This document shows, piece by piece, positions 16,620 through 25,173 of a stretch of DNA of 39,897 nucleotides (the stretch's first letter is position 1; every line of letters begins with the position of its first letter). The notes under the pieces are model-generated. The model was not told where the DNA came from, made no database searches, and saw only the letters and a program-made list of their open reading frames with translations. Source of the stretch: DATMRF01 sp035566435. Its GTDB lineage: Bacteria > Verrucomicrobiota > Verrucomicrobiia > Limisphaerales > UBA8199. Both the position numbers and the translations under genes were made by a program. The stretch spans positions 1 through 39,897 of the forward strand of contig DATMRF010000004.1 of assembly GCA_035566435.1 (NCBI GenBank). The letters run 5' to 3'.

Positions 16620-18028
16620 TTACTGAATCCATGGACCAGGGTTCATTTGCGGAGTTCGCCACGAAGATGGAGGTCGCAGGCGTGAGGGAAACTGCGGTTC
16701 GCGCTTTTCAGCACAATTATGAAAGCCTGTTGGCCGGCCAGACGGGAATGATTCCCGAAGCGGGTATTCAACCTGTTGAGGAGCTGCCGCGACTGGAAAC
16801 GGTGTCAAAGGAACGAGCGCCAGACCCAACACTGTTGTCCCAAACCGTCGTCGTCAAGTTGAACGGCGGCTTAGGCACCAGCATGGGGCTGGAGCGGGCC
16901 AAATCTTTACTCCAGGTAAAAGACGGTTTGACGTTCCTGGATTTCATCGTGAAGCAGGTGCTGCATCTGCGGGAGCGCCATCGGGTGCCGCTCCGCTTTC
17001 TGTTGATGAACAGCTTCAGCACCAGTCGAGACACGCTGGACTTCCTGAAAAAGTATCCCGAGCTGGGTGATCCGCGCTCGCTGGAATTGATGCAGAGCCA
17101 GGCCCCAAAAGTCGATGCCAATACACTGCGCCCCGTTTCCTGGCCGGCAAACCCTCAGTTGGAATGGTGCCCCCCAGGACACGGTGACTTTTACCCTTCC
17201 CTCAGTGGGTCGGGCTGGCTGGAGCGTCTGCTGAAAGCAGGGGTGAGATACCTCTTTATCTCGAATTCAGACAATCTCGGAGCCAACCTGGATTTGGATC
17301 TGCTGAGCTATTTCGCAAACTCTCAAAAACCGTTCATCATGGAGGTGGCAGAACGCACAACCGCGGATCGCAAGGGAGGCCACCTGGCGCGGCGGAACGA
17401 CATCTTATTGCTCCGCGAATCAGCCCAGTGCCCGGGGGCGGATGAAGCCGCCTTTCAGGATATTCAGCGGCACCGTTTTTTTAACACTAACAACCTTTGG
17501 ATCCGGTTGGACGCGTTGCAGGAACTGCTGCGGGCGCGGGGCGGGTTCGTGCCGTTGCCGCTGATCAGGAATTCGAAAACGATTGACCCACGCGACCCGA
17601 ATTCGCCTCGGGTATTTCAACTCGAGACGGCTATGGGCGCCGCGATTGAATGCTTTGACAATGCGGGAGCGATCGTTGTTCCTCGAATGCGTTTTACGCC
17701 AGTGAAGACGACCGCTGATCTGTTCGCTCTGCGCTCCGACGCTTACCAACTGACAGAGGATTGGCGCGTTGTGCTGGCGAACGCCAACGGGCGACCGCCG
17801 CCGGCGCTTGACCTGGATGGCAAGCACTACAAGCTCGTCGAACAGCTGGACGAAAAACTGAGTGATGGCGTTCCGTCGCTGAAAGAATGCCAGGCACTGG
17901 TCGTGCGCGGCCCGGTCTGGTTCAGTTCGAAGATTCTGTTCCGCGGGAAAGTGACGCTGACCAATGCTTCCTCTGAACGGCGTAGCCTGGCTCCCGGCCA
18001 GTACGCCGACACGTCGGTGGAGGTATAG
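16616..18028 (+). CDS. UTP--glucose-1-phosphate uridylyltransferase, eukaryotic (UDPGP) type
   Basis: The 470-residue protein has the nucleotide-binding loop VKLNGGLGTSMGLERAKSLL, followed by KDGLTFLDFIVKQV, a NSFSTSRDTLDFL strand and FISNSDNLGANLDLDLL. All are typical of the UDPGP family, known best from eukaryotic UGPases, rather than the bacterial GalU type. It makes UDP-glucose from UTP and glucose 1-phosphate. The GTG start at 16616 overlaps the dsbD stop (GTGA); an in-frame ATG at 16631 is possible. UDP-glucose could feed the diacylglycerol glycosyltransferase encoded nearby (18588-19799), though the two genes are on opposite strands. Confidence 0.92.
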   Translation: MITESMDQGSFAEFATKMEVAGVRETAVRAFQHNYESLLAGQTGMIPEAGIQPVEELPRLETVSKERAPDPTLLSQTVVVKLNGGLGTSMGLERAKSLLQVKDGLTFLDFIVKQVLHLRERHRVPLRFLLMNSFSTSRDTLDFLKKYPELGDPRSLELMQSQAPKVDANTLRPVSWPANPQLEWCPPGHGDFYPSLSGSGWLERLLKAGVRYLFISNSDNLGANLDLDLLSYFANSQKPFIMEVAERTTADRKGGHLARRNDILLLRESAQCPGADEAAFQDIQRHRFFNTNNLWIRLDALQELLRARGGFVPLPLIRNSKTIDPRDPNSPRVFQLETAMGAAIECFDNAGAIVVPRMRFTPVKTTADLFALRSDAYQLTEDWRVVLANANGRPPPALDLDGKHYKLVEQLDEKLSDGVPSLKECQALVVRGPVWFSSKILFRGKVTLTNASSERRSLAPGQYADTSVEV

Positions 18029-18050
18029 CTCTCACGGTGACCACGTGCCG

Positions 18051-18551
18051 CTAGGAATTCTGCGCCCATTGCCTCTGGGCCCGCACGTGCTCGAAGAATT
18101 CCTCGGCGACGATGTAGCCGACGCAATGGGATGACCCGCAATAACAGGGATAATTGCGGTAATCTTCCAAATCGAAGCCGTAGTTGAAGGTAAGCTCCTC
18201 CCCTGCCCTGATGTCGCGAGCAGCCACGATCCAGATCCGGCCGTCCCTGACGTCCGCTTCAGAGTTGGGCGCGCAACTGTGGTTGATAAACCGGGCGGGA
18301 TTCCAGTCCACATTGCCGTCAAGGTCATGCTGCTCATCGAGCGTAAAGATGTACTCGTTATTTTGTTCGCAGCGCTTGAGGGACTGTTCCTTTGCAATTT
18401 TCTCGCCCACGTATTCTATGATCGGCGTGCCTTCGGGAAGGTTTTGTTTCGCGAAACCACCCACGCCGTGGATCGCTGAGCGTTCACATCGAACCAAGGC
18501 GGTCTCGGCGGTCGGGTTGCTGCTTACGTTGGGTTTCAACGCTCTGTCCAT
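18051..18551 (-). CDS. SET-domain protein (putative protein lysine methyltransferase)
   Basis: The 166-residue protein is essentially one SET domain. It has HGVGGFAKQNLPEGTPIIEYVGE at the N-terminus, RFINHSCAPNSE (the pseudoknot motif NHSC.PN), GEELTFNYGFDLED with the catalytic-type Tyr, and a post-SET cysteine cluster CYCGSSHC. SET enzymes transfer methyl from S-adenosylmethionine to lysines; bacterial copies occur in chlamydiae, Verrucomicrobiota and others, with targets such as histone-like proteins in chlamydiae. The target here is unknown. It follows the glycosyltransferase gene with a 36-base gap, so the two may be co-transcribed, and converges with the UDPGP gene. Confidence 0.88.
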   Translation of the reverse strand: MDRALKPNVSSNPTAETALVRCERSAIHGVGGFAKQNLPEGTPIIEYVGEKIAKEQSLKRCEQNNEYIFTLDEQHDLDGNVDWNPARFINHSCAPNSEADVRDGRIWIVAARDIRAGEELTFNYGFDLEDYRNYPCYCGSSHCVGYIVAEEFFEHVRAQRQWAQNS

Positions 18552-18587
18552 AGCACAGCTTGAAAGTCGTCCACCTCTCGCTTCTGT

Positions 18588-19799
18588 CTAATCTGTTTCA
18601 ACGACTGCAACGCGGCAATCCGCCTGGGCGCGTCTCGTCGCTTCGGCACAAATCTCCCGCGCCGCGTCGGGATGCCCCAAAGCTTTGGCCGCGCGCGCCA
18701 TCTCGGCAAGCTTCCGGGTGCCGAGCAACTGGTCCAGCCGATAAGGCAGGTCCTCAACCCGGTTGACTTTGGCCGCCGCGCCGCGCTCGAGGAGAAAATC
18801 GCTATTGGCTGCTTCCTGGCCGGGAATCGGGTTCACAATGAACAGCGGTCGCCCAATGGCCAGCGCCTCCGACGAAGTGAGCCCGCCGGGTTTGGAAATG
18901 ATCAGATCGGAAACGGCCATCAACTCGTGCATGTTCGACGAAAACCCGAGCACGTGAGTCGGATGTTTCCGGTCTTGCGCCGCCAAATCCCGCCGCAATT
19001 CCTCGTTCCGGCCCGTCACAACCACCGTTTGAAATGGGTGGCCCACCTTGTCCAACTCGCCAAGGATTCCGGCGACGGGCCCCATGCCAAAGCCGCCGCT
19101 CAGGACGAGCAATACCGGCTGGTCGTCGCGCAAGCCGAGAGCCTTCCTTACCCCGCGCACATCGGGCTTGGTGGAAAACCTTGCCGACACCGGGATTCCG
19201 GTGACGACCACGTTCTCCGGTGACGCGCCCCGCGCGACCAGGCGAGCTTTGGTTTCCTCAGCGGCGACAAAATAGACATCAACGCAAGGAGCCATCCAAA
19301 GCGCGTGGGCCTCGAAGTCGGTGACGATGCTCGCGATCAGCGGTAGCGCGCCGACCGCGCCGGGATCTCCTGCTCTGTCGCTGCGAGGCCTCCTGGCCCG
19401 CCTGGCCGTCAGCCGGGCGTGCTTCTCCTTCAATATCCCCAATGCTTCGAATGCCACATAATGCGTGCAAAGCACCACGTCCGGCCTGAACTGGCTCACG
19501 TGTCGCATGAAGCGGACGCGGGATTTGCTCGGAAAGGCGCGCCGCAAGCGGGCCAAGCGGCCCGCCACCTTGGGGTCGTCGGTCTTGCCGAACATTAGGC
19601 CCCAGATCTCCGGAGCGTGTTCGACCAACTTGACGTACCCGTCGGCGTGGATCTTGCGGTGGAGCGGGGAAAAGAACTTCACCACGTCGATTCGCTCGAC
19701 GACGTCTTCAGGTCGGAACGCTCGCCAGGACTCGTCCAGCGCGGCAGCGGCCGCCAAATGGCCGGCGCCAGCCGTCGCCGTAGCAATTAAGATGCGCAT
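18588..19799 (-). CDS. Diacylglycerol glycosyltransferase, MGDG synthase / UgtP-like (GT28)
   Basis: The 403-residue product starts MRILIATATAGAGHLAAA, the GAGH loop of MGDG synthase-like N-terminal domains. It continues with VSQFRPDVVLCTHYVAFEALG and a TDFEAH segment. In the C-terminal GT28 half it has LVLSGGFGMGPV, a VVTGRNEELR strand, and a sugar-nucleotide site ISKPGGLTSSEALAIGRPLF with PGQEAANSDFLLERGAA. Members add glucose or galactose from UDP-sugars to diacylglycerol to make membrane glycolipids. A short Arg-rich insertion lies at about residues 128-148 (ARRARRPRSDRAGD), in the linker region. ATG 19799 fits the family; the frame is open upstream. MurG-like specificity is less likely. 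Confidence 0.88.
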   Translation of the reverse strand: MRILIATATAGAGHLAAAAALDESWRAFRPEDVVERIDVVKFFSPLHRKIHADGYVKLVEHAPEIWGLMFGKTDDPKVAGRLARLRRAFPSKSRVRFMRHVSQFRPDVVLCTHYVAFEALGILKEKHARLTARRARRPRSDRAGDPGAVGALPLIASIVTDFEAHALWMAPCVDVYFVAAEETKARLVARGASPENVVVTGIPVSARFSTKPDVRGVRKALGLRDDQPVLLVLSGGFGMGPVAGILGELDKVGHPFQTVVVTGRNEELRRDLAAQDRKHPTHVLGFSSNMHELMAVSDLIISKPGGLTSSEALAIGRPLFIVNPIPGQEAANSDFLLERGAAAKVNRVEDLPYRLDQLLGTRKLAEMARAAKALGHPDAAREICAEATRRAQADCRVAVVETD

Positions 19800-19970
19800 G
19801 GATGAAATTAAGCTTGGCGGGAGGCTGCCCCGCCCGGGCCGGAATGAAAAGCAAAAACTCGCGGGAATGAACCGGGTCGCATCGGGTTTAAGATTCTGAC
19901 TGGACTCAGTTGGGGGGTTGGCGCGTATGACTTGACAGCGGGCAACAGGGCTGCCGAGTATAGCGTCGCA

Positions 19971-21683
19971 ATGCATCCCTCCGCGGACAGCGAGGTTTCT
20001 AACAAGGCAGAGCCTACGCCACATCTCTCCGCAGCAGCCTCATCTGCACCAATCACACTTTATCATTGGCTCGTGGTCATTCTGGGTGCAGGCGGATGGC
20101 TCTTCGATTGCATGGGACAGCGGATTTTCGTGTTGTCCCGCGAGCCGGCGCTGAGGGAGTTGTTAGGGGCGACAGCCTCCGATGATGATGTCAGGTGGTG
20201 GGGAGGGGTGGCAACTATGGTGCTGATGTTCGGCTGGGCCACGGGAGGCATTCTGTTCGGGCTGTTGAGCGACCACTGTGGCCGGGTCAAAGCGATGGTC
20301 AGCACGCTTTTGGCTTACACCGTGTTTTCCGGATTGTCGGGATTTGCCCATAGCGCCATCGCATTTTTGGTGTGGCGGTTGCTGTTCGGTGTTGGTGTGG
20401 GTGGAATGTTTGGCGCGGCGACCACCCTGGTGGCCGAAAGCGTTCCGCCACGGGTGCGGACTCTCGCTCTGGGCTCCTTACAGGCGTTGTCCTCACTGGG
20501 AACAATGTTGGCGTCCTGGCTAAGCCTGGGGATTACGCCCGGAGGAGAGAATTATTGGGGGCATTTCAGCGGCTGGCAAGTCCTGTGTTTTGCCGGGGTC
20601 TTGCCCGTCGTACTGGCAGTTCCGATGATATTGATCCTCAAGGAGCCTGAGGCTTGGAAAAGGGCCAAAGCAGAAGCCGTCGCTCCAGCAGGGGGGAAAT
20701 CCGTGGGGTCATTGGCGGATTTGTTTCGGCACCCGAAGTGGAGGCGGCACATGTTGGTCGGGGTGTGCCTGGGAGTGGCGGGCATGGTGGGTTTATGGGG
20801 TATAGCCTTCTTCTCGCCGGAACTCATCACGACCGCTTTCAAGAACCATCCGCTGCGAGCGAGCGATCTCCTCAAGCCAGCCGAACTGTGCGCGGCCCTG
20901 AATGACGCGACGCACCCGGCGGTCGCGAGATTGAAAGCGAGGCTTAAGCCGGAGGTCATAGCGAGTCTTCAGCAAGTCCCGACCGGCGGTACAGCGCCGC
21001 CAGCCACCTTGGAGGCGGTGCTGGCGGACTTGAACCGCGTAATTCAGCATGAAACCCTCTACGACACGAACGCCTTCCAATCTCTGAAATTGAAGAAGAG
21101 CACCCAGAACCTGATTCAACTGGTGGAGCGAGACCCGGAACGGGAGAACGCAGCTTTTCTGAACCGCCAGCTTCTTGAGCAAATGTTCCCAGGGGCGATA
21201 CGAGAGCTGCAACGGACGATCGACCGAACGCGAAGCAGGGGCACAATGCTGCAGGATGCCGGGGCGGTATTGGGAATGTTCAGCTTTACTTTTGCGGCGG
21301 GTTATTTCAACCGCCGCGCGGCGTTTCTGGGCGCGTTCGTGGTCTGTCTGGGTGTCGTAGGGTTTGTTTTCGCTTCGCTCGAAACCGCGGCGGACGTTGA
21401 TTGGATGCTGCCGTTGTTGGGTTTCGCGACGCTGGCGCCGTTCGCAGGCTACTCGATCTATTTTCCGGAGCTCTTCCCGACGAGGCTGCGCGGGACCGCC
21501 GTGGGCTTTTGCTACAACACGGTTCGTTACCTGGCGGCGCCGTTCCCCTTCCTGCTCGGATGGCTGAGCACGTTGATGCCCTTCCGCACCGTGGCGGTGA
21601 TGATGTGCGGCATTTATGCCGTGGGGCTTGCGGCGCTATTCTGGGCGCCGGAGACTAAAGGCCAGCCGCTGCCTGAGGACTGA
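19971..21683 (+). CDS. MFS transporter with a large periplasmic loop
   Basis: The 570-residue membrane protein fits the major facilitator superfamily of the sugar/sialate transporter type. GGILFGLLSDHCGRVKAM is the conserved loop 2-3 motif, and FPTRLRGTAVGFCYN near the C-terminus is the corresponding second-half motif. Between helix seven (about residues 260-285) and helix eight lies an insertion of roughly 160 hydrophilic, mostly helical residues, which would face the periplasm in a 12-helix model. The ATG at 19971 is chosen because upstream residues (from TTG 19932) look untranslated. It is divergent from the glycosyltransferase gene, with about 170 bases between. The substrate is unknown. 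Confidence 0.88.
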   Translation: MHPSADSEVSNKAEPTPHLSAAASSAPITLYHWLVVILGAGGWLFDCMGQRIFVLSREPALRELLGATASDDDVRWWGGVATMVLMFGWATGGILFGLLSDHCGRVKAMVSTLLAYTVFSGLSGFAHSAIAFLVWRLLFGVGVGGMFGAATTLVAESVPPRVRTLALGSLQALSSLGTMLASWLSLGITPGGENYWGHFSGWQVLCFAGVLPVVLAVPMILILKEPEAWKRAKAEAVAPAGGKSVGSLADLFRHPKWRRHMLVGVCLGVAGMVGLWGIAFFSPELITTAFKNHPLRASDLLKPAELCAALNDATHPAVARLKARLKPEVIASLQQVPTGGTAPPATLEAVLADLNRVIQHETLYDTNAFQSLKLKKSTQNLIQLVERDPERENAAFLNRQLLEQMFPGAIRELQRTIDRTRSRGTMLQDAGAVLGMFSFTFAAGYFNRRAAFLGAFVVCLGVVGFVFASLETAADVDWMLPLLGFATLAPFAGYSIYFPELFPTRLRGTAVGFCYNTVRYLAAPFPFLLGWLSTLMPFRTVAVMMCGIYAVGLAALFWAPETKGQPLPED

Positions 21684-21768
21684 GCCGAGCGTAGAGGAAT
21701 AGTTCATTGATGGAGGGGTGGGAACCGTGGAGTGGAAGCGGCGCGCTGCCGGAGAACAGAAGAACGGA

Positions 21769-21800
21769 AACGGCCCGACCTCGAGAGAGGTCGGGCCGTT
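21769..21800 (-). terminator. Terminator hairpin at the end of the ribosomal operon
   Basis: AACGGCCCGACCTC (21769-21782) pairs perfectly with GAGGTCGGGCCGTT (21787-21800) around a GAGA loop, a 14-bp stem. On the minus strand it lies 28 bases after the rplQ stop and is followed by a T-rich stretch. It may also stop plus-strand transcription from the MFS gene. Confidence 0.85.
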
Positions 21801-21828
21801 ATGCTTTCGAAGATATCCGCTTTTCGAT

Positions 21829-22278
21829 TTACTTGCTTTCGGGTGGGGCTTCCGCAGGCTTCGACTCCTCTGGTTTGGCTTGTTCGGCCGGTTGGCTCTC
21901 GGGAGCGGCATCCGGGCCAGCGGAAAGGTCCACCCATTCGAGGATGGCGCGCTGGCCGGCGTCGCCCTGGCGCTGGCCCAGCTTAACGATGCGGGTATAG
22001 CCGCCGTGGCGTTCTTTTTGGCCAGGAGCAATCTCGCTGAAGAGGATTTTAACGGCGTCCTCCTGGTGCAGGCGCGCGGCGGCAAGGCGGCGGTCATGTA
22101 GCGTGCCGCGCTTGCCTAGAGTCACCATTTTCTCGGCGACGGAACGGGCAGCTTTGGCCTTGGCCAGCGAGGTGGTAACGCGTTTGTGCTTGATTAGGCT
22201 GCAAACCAGGTTGGCAAGCATCGCATTCCGGTGCTGACCGGTGCGGCCCAACTTGGCGGTTCGCTTAAGGTGTCGCAT
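21829..22278 (-). CDS. rplQ: 50S ribosomal protein L17
   Basis: L17 is a large-subunit protein near the peptide exit. MRHLKRTAKLGRTGQHRNAMLANL is the family N-terminus and HGGYTRIVKLG..RQGDAGQRAILEWVDL the conserved end. The usual length is about 115-130 residues; this one has 149, because of a C-terminal tail of about 32 residues rich in Pro, Ala, Glu and Lys. It is the last gene of the operon, downstream of rpoA as in most bacteria, and is followed by the terminator hairpin. Confidence 0.97.
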   Translation of the reverse strand: MRHLKRTAKLGRTGQHRNAMLANLVCSLIKHKRVTTSLAKAKAARSVAEKMVTLGKRGTLHDRRLAAARLHQEDAVKILFSEIAPGQKERHGGYTRIVKLGQRQGDAGQRAILEWVDLSAGPDAAPESQPAEQAKPEESKPAEAPPESK

Positions 22279-22309
22279 AGGGAGATATCGAAACGTTCAA
22301 GGATTGAAA

Positions 22310-23329
22310 CTAACGCGCGATAAGCGAAGGCTCTTCTTTTGGAGCCTCCAGCAGGTCCGGCTCGAAAGTCATGCCGAGGGTCAAACCGAGTGCCGCCAGT
22401 TTCTCTTTGATCTCGTTGAGAGATTTTTTCCCGAAGTTGCGGTATTTGAGCATTTCCTGTTCGCTCTTCATGGCGAGCTGGCCGACCGTGGTGATGTTCG
22501 CGTTGTTGAGGCAATTGGCGGCCCGGACGCTCAACTCGATCTCGTTGACGCTCATGTTGAGCAGCTTCTTGAGCTTGGTCTTTTCCTCATCCTGCTTATC
22601 AACAACTTCCTCGAACTCGACGGCGTCCTTGTCGTATCCAACAAAAACATCGAGATGATGCTGGAGAATGGCGGAGGCCTGGGTCAGCGCATCGTCAGGC
22701 GAAATGCGGCCGTCAGTCCAGACCTCAAGTATGAGGCGATCGTAATCGGTGCGCTGGCCAACGCGGGCGTTTTCGACGGCGTAACGGACGCGCGTGACCG
22801 GGGAAAAGAGCGAGTCGATCGCGACGACGCCGATTGCCTGATTGGGCTTTTTGTTTTCATCTCCGGGGAGGAAGCCGCGGCCGACCTTCACCTCGAGCTC
22901 CATCTCGAGTTTCTTCTTCTTATCGAGGGTGCAGATATGCTGGGTCGGGTTGACGAGCTCGAGGTTCTGGTTGAGTTGGATGTCGGCGGCGGTGACTTCA
23001 CCTTCCTTGTTGACCGAGAGCAACAGCGTCTGCGGGTCGCGACTGTGCGCCTTGAACAGAATCTTCTTGAGGTTCAGAACGATCTCGGTGACATCCTCGA
23101 CGACGCCGTCGATGGTGGCGAACTCGTGCATCGCGCCATCGACTTTGATTGAGCTGATGGCGGCGCCTTCCAGGGAGGAGAGGAGCACGCGGCGAAGAGA
23201 GTTGCCGACGGTGTGGCCGTAACCGGTTTCAAACGGTTCAGCAACGAATTTGGCGTAGGTATCGGTGGCGGTTGAATCCTCTTTGGTCAACCGCTTGGGC
23301 ATTTCGAAACGTCCTAGACGTACTGGCAT
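22310..23329 (-). CDS. rpoA: DNA-directed RNA polymerase subunit alpha
   Basis: RpoA dimerises to start polymerase assembly and its C-terminal domain contacts upstream DNA and activators. In the 339-residue product, the N-terminal domain shows EPFETGYGHTVGNSLRRVLLSSLEG and the C-terminal domain LSVRAANCLNNANITTVGQL followed by RNFGKKSLNEIKEKL. Both domains are complete. An AAAGGA SD lies about five bases before the ATG, one of the few clear SDs in this operon. It stands between rpsD and rplQ as usual, after a 112-base gap. Confidence 0.98.
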   Translation of the reverse strand: MPVRLGRFEMPKRLTKEDSTATDTYAKFVAEPFETGYGHTVGNSLRRVLLSSLEGAAISSIKVDGAMHEFATIDGVVEDVTEIVLNLKKILFKAHSRDPQTLLLSVNKEGEVTAADIQLNQNLELVNPTQHICTLDKKKKLEMELEVKVGRGFLPGDENKKPNQAIGVVAIDSLFSPVTRVRYAVENARVGQRTDYDRLILEVWTDGRISPDDALTQASAILQHHLDVFVGYDKDAVEFEEVVDKQDEEKTKLKKLLNMSVNEIELSVRAANCLNNANITTVGQLAMKSEQEMLKYRNFGKKSLNEIKEKLAALGLTLGMTFEPDLLEAPKEEPSLIAR

Positions 23330-23441
23330 AGGTATCCTTTTACAATTTTAATCTGGCAAGACCGGTTATTCCCGCAAGCCGGCCTGGCCCGTATAATTGT
23401 TATGGGGAAATGGAGTGAGTTCCACCACCCCGTTGCGTTAG

Positions 23442-24050
23442 TTAGCGGGAATAAAATTCGACGACCGCCTGCTCGTTGGCGATAGGCTGGATTTCATCAC
23501 GGGTCGGGATGCGCATCACGACCCCTTTGAGGGCTTCTTTGTCCAGCGACAGCCAATCGGGCACCGCGCGACTGGCGGCGATCTCCAAATTTTTGGTGGC
23601 CAATTGGCGAGCGGCATTCGAGTTCTTGATCTCGATGATATCGTTCACCTTCAGGCCGAAAGAAGAGATATTAACCTTGCGGGCGTTAACCCGGACATGC
23701 CCATGTCCCACCAGTTGCCGGGCCGCGGCGCGGGTGTTGGCGAAACCGAGATGGTAGCAAACGTTGTCAAGGCGAGTTTCCAGGATCTGGAGCATCTGTT
23801 CGCCAGTGACGCCACGCCGCCGCAAAGCGCGCTCATAAACGCCGCGGAACTGGCGCTCGAGCAAGCCGTAATAGTAGCGGAGTTTCTGCTTCTCGATCAG
23901 CCCCAGGCCGTAATCCGTATGTTTGCGGCGGGACTTCGGGCCGTGGACACCCGGGCCGTAATTGCGGCGCTCGAGGTATTTCGAGGGGCCGAAAATCGGA
24001 ACTCCGAAGCGGCGGCTGATGCGAACGCGGGGACCTGTATAGCGAGCCAT
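23442..24050 (-). CDS. rpsD: 30S ribosomal protein S4
   Basis: S4 binds 16S rRNA early in small-subunit assembly. MARYTGPRVRISRRFGVPIFG is the N-terminus and LDNVCYHLGFANTRAAARQLVGHGHVRVN is the S4 RNA-binding domain. At 202 residues it is of usual length. It lacks the zinc-binding cysteines found in some S4 proteins at the N-terminus. The leader upstream (24051-24085) is made of heptamer repeats and has no SD. Confidence 0.98.
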   Translation of the reverse strand: MARYTGPRVRISRRFGVPIFGPSKYLERRNYGPGVHGPKSRRKHTDYGLGLIEKQKLRYYYGLLERQFRGVYERALRRRGVTGEQMLQILETRLDNVCYHLGFANTRAAARQLVGHGHVRVNARKVNISSFGLKVNDIIEIKNSNAARQLATKNLEIAASRAVPDWLSLDKEALKGVVMRIPTRDEIQPIANEQAVVEFYSR

Positions 24051-24085
24051 TGGCTAGTTTATAGTTGAAAGTTGACCGTTGATAG
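24051..24085 (-). repeat. Heptamer repeat leader of rpsD
   Basis: On the minus strand the gap between rpsK and rpsD reads in 7-base units: TAACTAT, CAACGGT, CAACTTT, CAACTAT, AAACTAG, then CCAATG, which carries the start codon. This is the same heptamer family (GTTGATA on the other strand) as at 36401-36428 and 37204-37229. Confidence 0.65.
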
Positions 24086-24739
24086 TTACACGCGACGCTT
24101 TTTGCGGGGGCGGCACCCGTTGTGCGGGATGGGCGTGACGTCTTTGATGGTGGTGATTTCCAGACCGATTGCCTGCAAAGCCCGAATAGCGGATTCTCGG
24201 CCGGAGCCCGGCCCTTTGACGCGCACTTCGATTTCTTTCATTCCGTGGGACATGGCTTGGCGGGCAGCGTCCTGCGCGACCTGTTGCGCCGCGTATGCAG
24301 TGCTTTTGCGCGAGCCTTTGAACCCGACGCGACCGGCACTGGACCACCCCACGACGTGGCCCTGCATGTCAGTTATGCTGACCAGCGTGTTGTTGAAGGT
24401 CGCCAGGATATTTGCGACACCGACCAGGATGTTCTTGGCTCCCTTGGCCTTGACGATCTTCTTGCCGGCCAAATCATCCGCCAGCAGTTCGGCCGCAGTG
24501 GGAGCGGCGCCGGCGGCCGGCGTGAGCGCAGCGCCTTCGGCAGGCTTGGCACCTTCAGCGGCCGGAGCGCCTGGGGCAGCGCCCTCAGGCCCAGGAGTGC
24601 CGGCCGGGGCGGCAGCCTTTTCCTTTTTTGGGCCCCTGGCAGGCTGCCCTTCGCCTGTCGCTTTGGCGGCGGGTTTGTCGTCAGCACCTTCGGGTTTAGC
24701 TTCTTTTTTGGGAGCGGGTTTCTTTTTTTCTTCGGCCAT
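24086..24739 (-). CDS. rpsK: 30S ribosomal protein S11 with long N-terminal extension
   Basis: The last ~120 residues are a normal S11 (VANILATFNNTLVSITDMQG, SAGRVGFKGSRKSTAYAAQ, PIPHNGCRPRKKRRV), which binds the 16S platform near the Shine-Dalgarno helix. Before it is a low-complexity extension of about 95 residues: a Lys/Glu/Pro-rich start, then an Ala/Pro/Gly-rich stretch. S11 proteins are usually about 129 residues; this is 217. The ATG at 24739 is the only ATG before the domain in this frame, and the composition is unlike non-coding DNA shadows, so the extension is probably translated. Confidence 0.95.
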   Translation of the reverse strand: MAEEKKKPAPKKEAKPEGADDKPAAKATGEGQPARGPKKEKAAAPAGTPGPEGAAPGAPAAEGAKPAEGAALTPAAGAAPTAAELLADDLAGKKIVKAKGAKNILVGVANILATFNNTLVSITDMQGHVVGWSSAGRVGFKGSRKSTAYAAQQVAQDAARQAMSHGMKEIEVRVKGPGSGRESAIRALQAIGLEITTIKDVTPIPHNGCRPRKKRRV

Positions 24740-24772
24740 AACAGGAATAGGACAGTATAAGGCTGCTGGTAA

Positions 24773-25168
24773 TTAGTGGATGCCGGTCTTGGCGGTTGGG
24801 CTGCGAACCACGCCGACGGTCTTGCGGGGTCCCTTGCGGGTGCGGGCGTTGGTTTGGGTGCGCTGGCCGCGCACAGGCAGGCCGCGCAAGTGGCGGACTC
24901 CCCGATAACATTTGATGCCTTGCAGGCGTTTCAGGTTCATGCCGATTTCTCTGCGCAAGTCGCCCTCGATCACGTACTTGCCATCCTGGATTGCATGCAC
25001 GATCTGGGAAAGCTGCTGCTCGGTGAGGTCTTTGGCGCGGATGCCCGGATTGATGTTTGCCTTCGCGAGGATGTCTTTCGAGTTGCTCGGGCCGATGCCG
25101 TAAATGTAGCGGAGCGCGATGTCGATGCGCTTGTTGGGAGGAACTTCTACGCCGATGATACGAGCCAT
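24773..25168 (-). CDS. rpsM: 30S ribosomal protein S13
   Basis: S13 sits in the head of the small subunit and contacts P-site tRNA and S19. MARIIGVEVPPNKRIDIALRYIYGIG begins the protein and GVRHLRGLPVRGQRTQTNARTRKG is the conserved C-terminal segment. The length of 131 is slightly above average. Its ATG follows the C-rich arm of an octamer repeat hairpin (25174-25310) by five bases and has no SD. Confidence 0.98.
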   Translation of the reverse strand: MARIIGVEVPPNKRIDIALRYIYGIGPSNSKDILAKANINPGIRAKDLTEQQLSQIVHAIQDGKYVIEGDLRREIGMNLKRLQGIKCYRGVRHLRGLPVRGQRTQTNARTRKGPRKTVGVVRSPTAKTGIH

Positions 25169-25173
25169 AAAAA

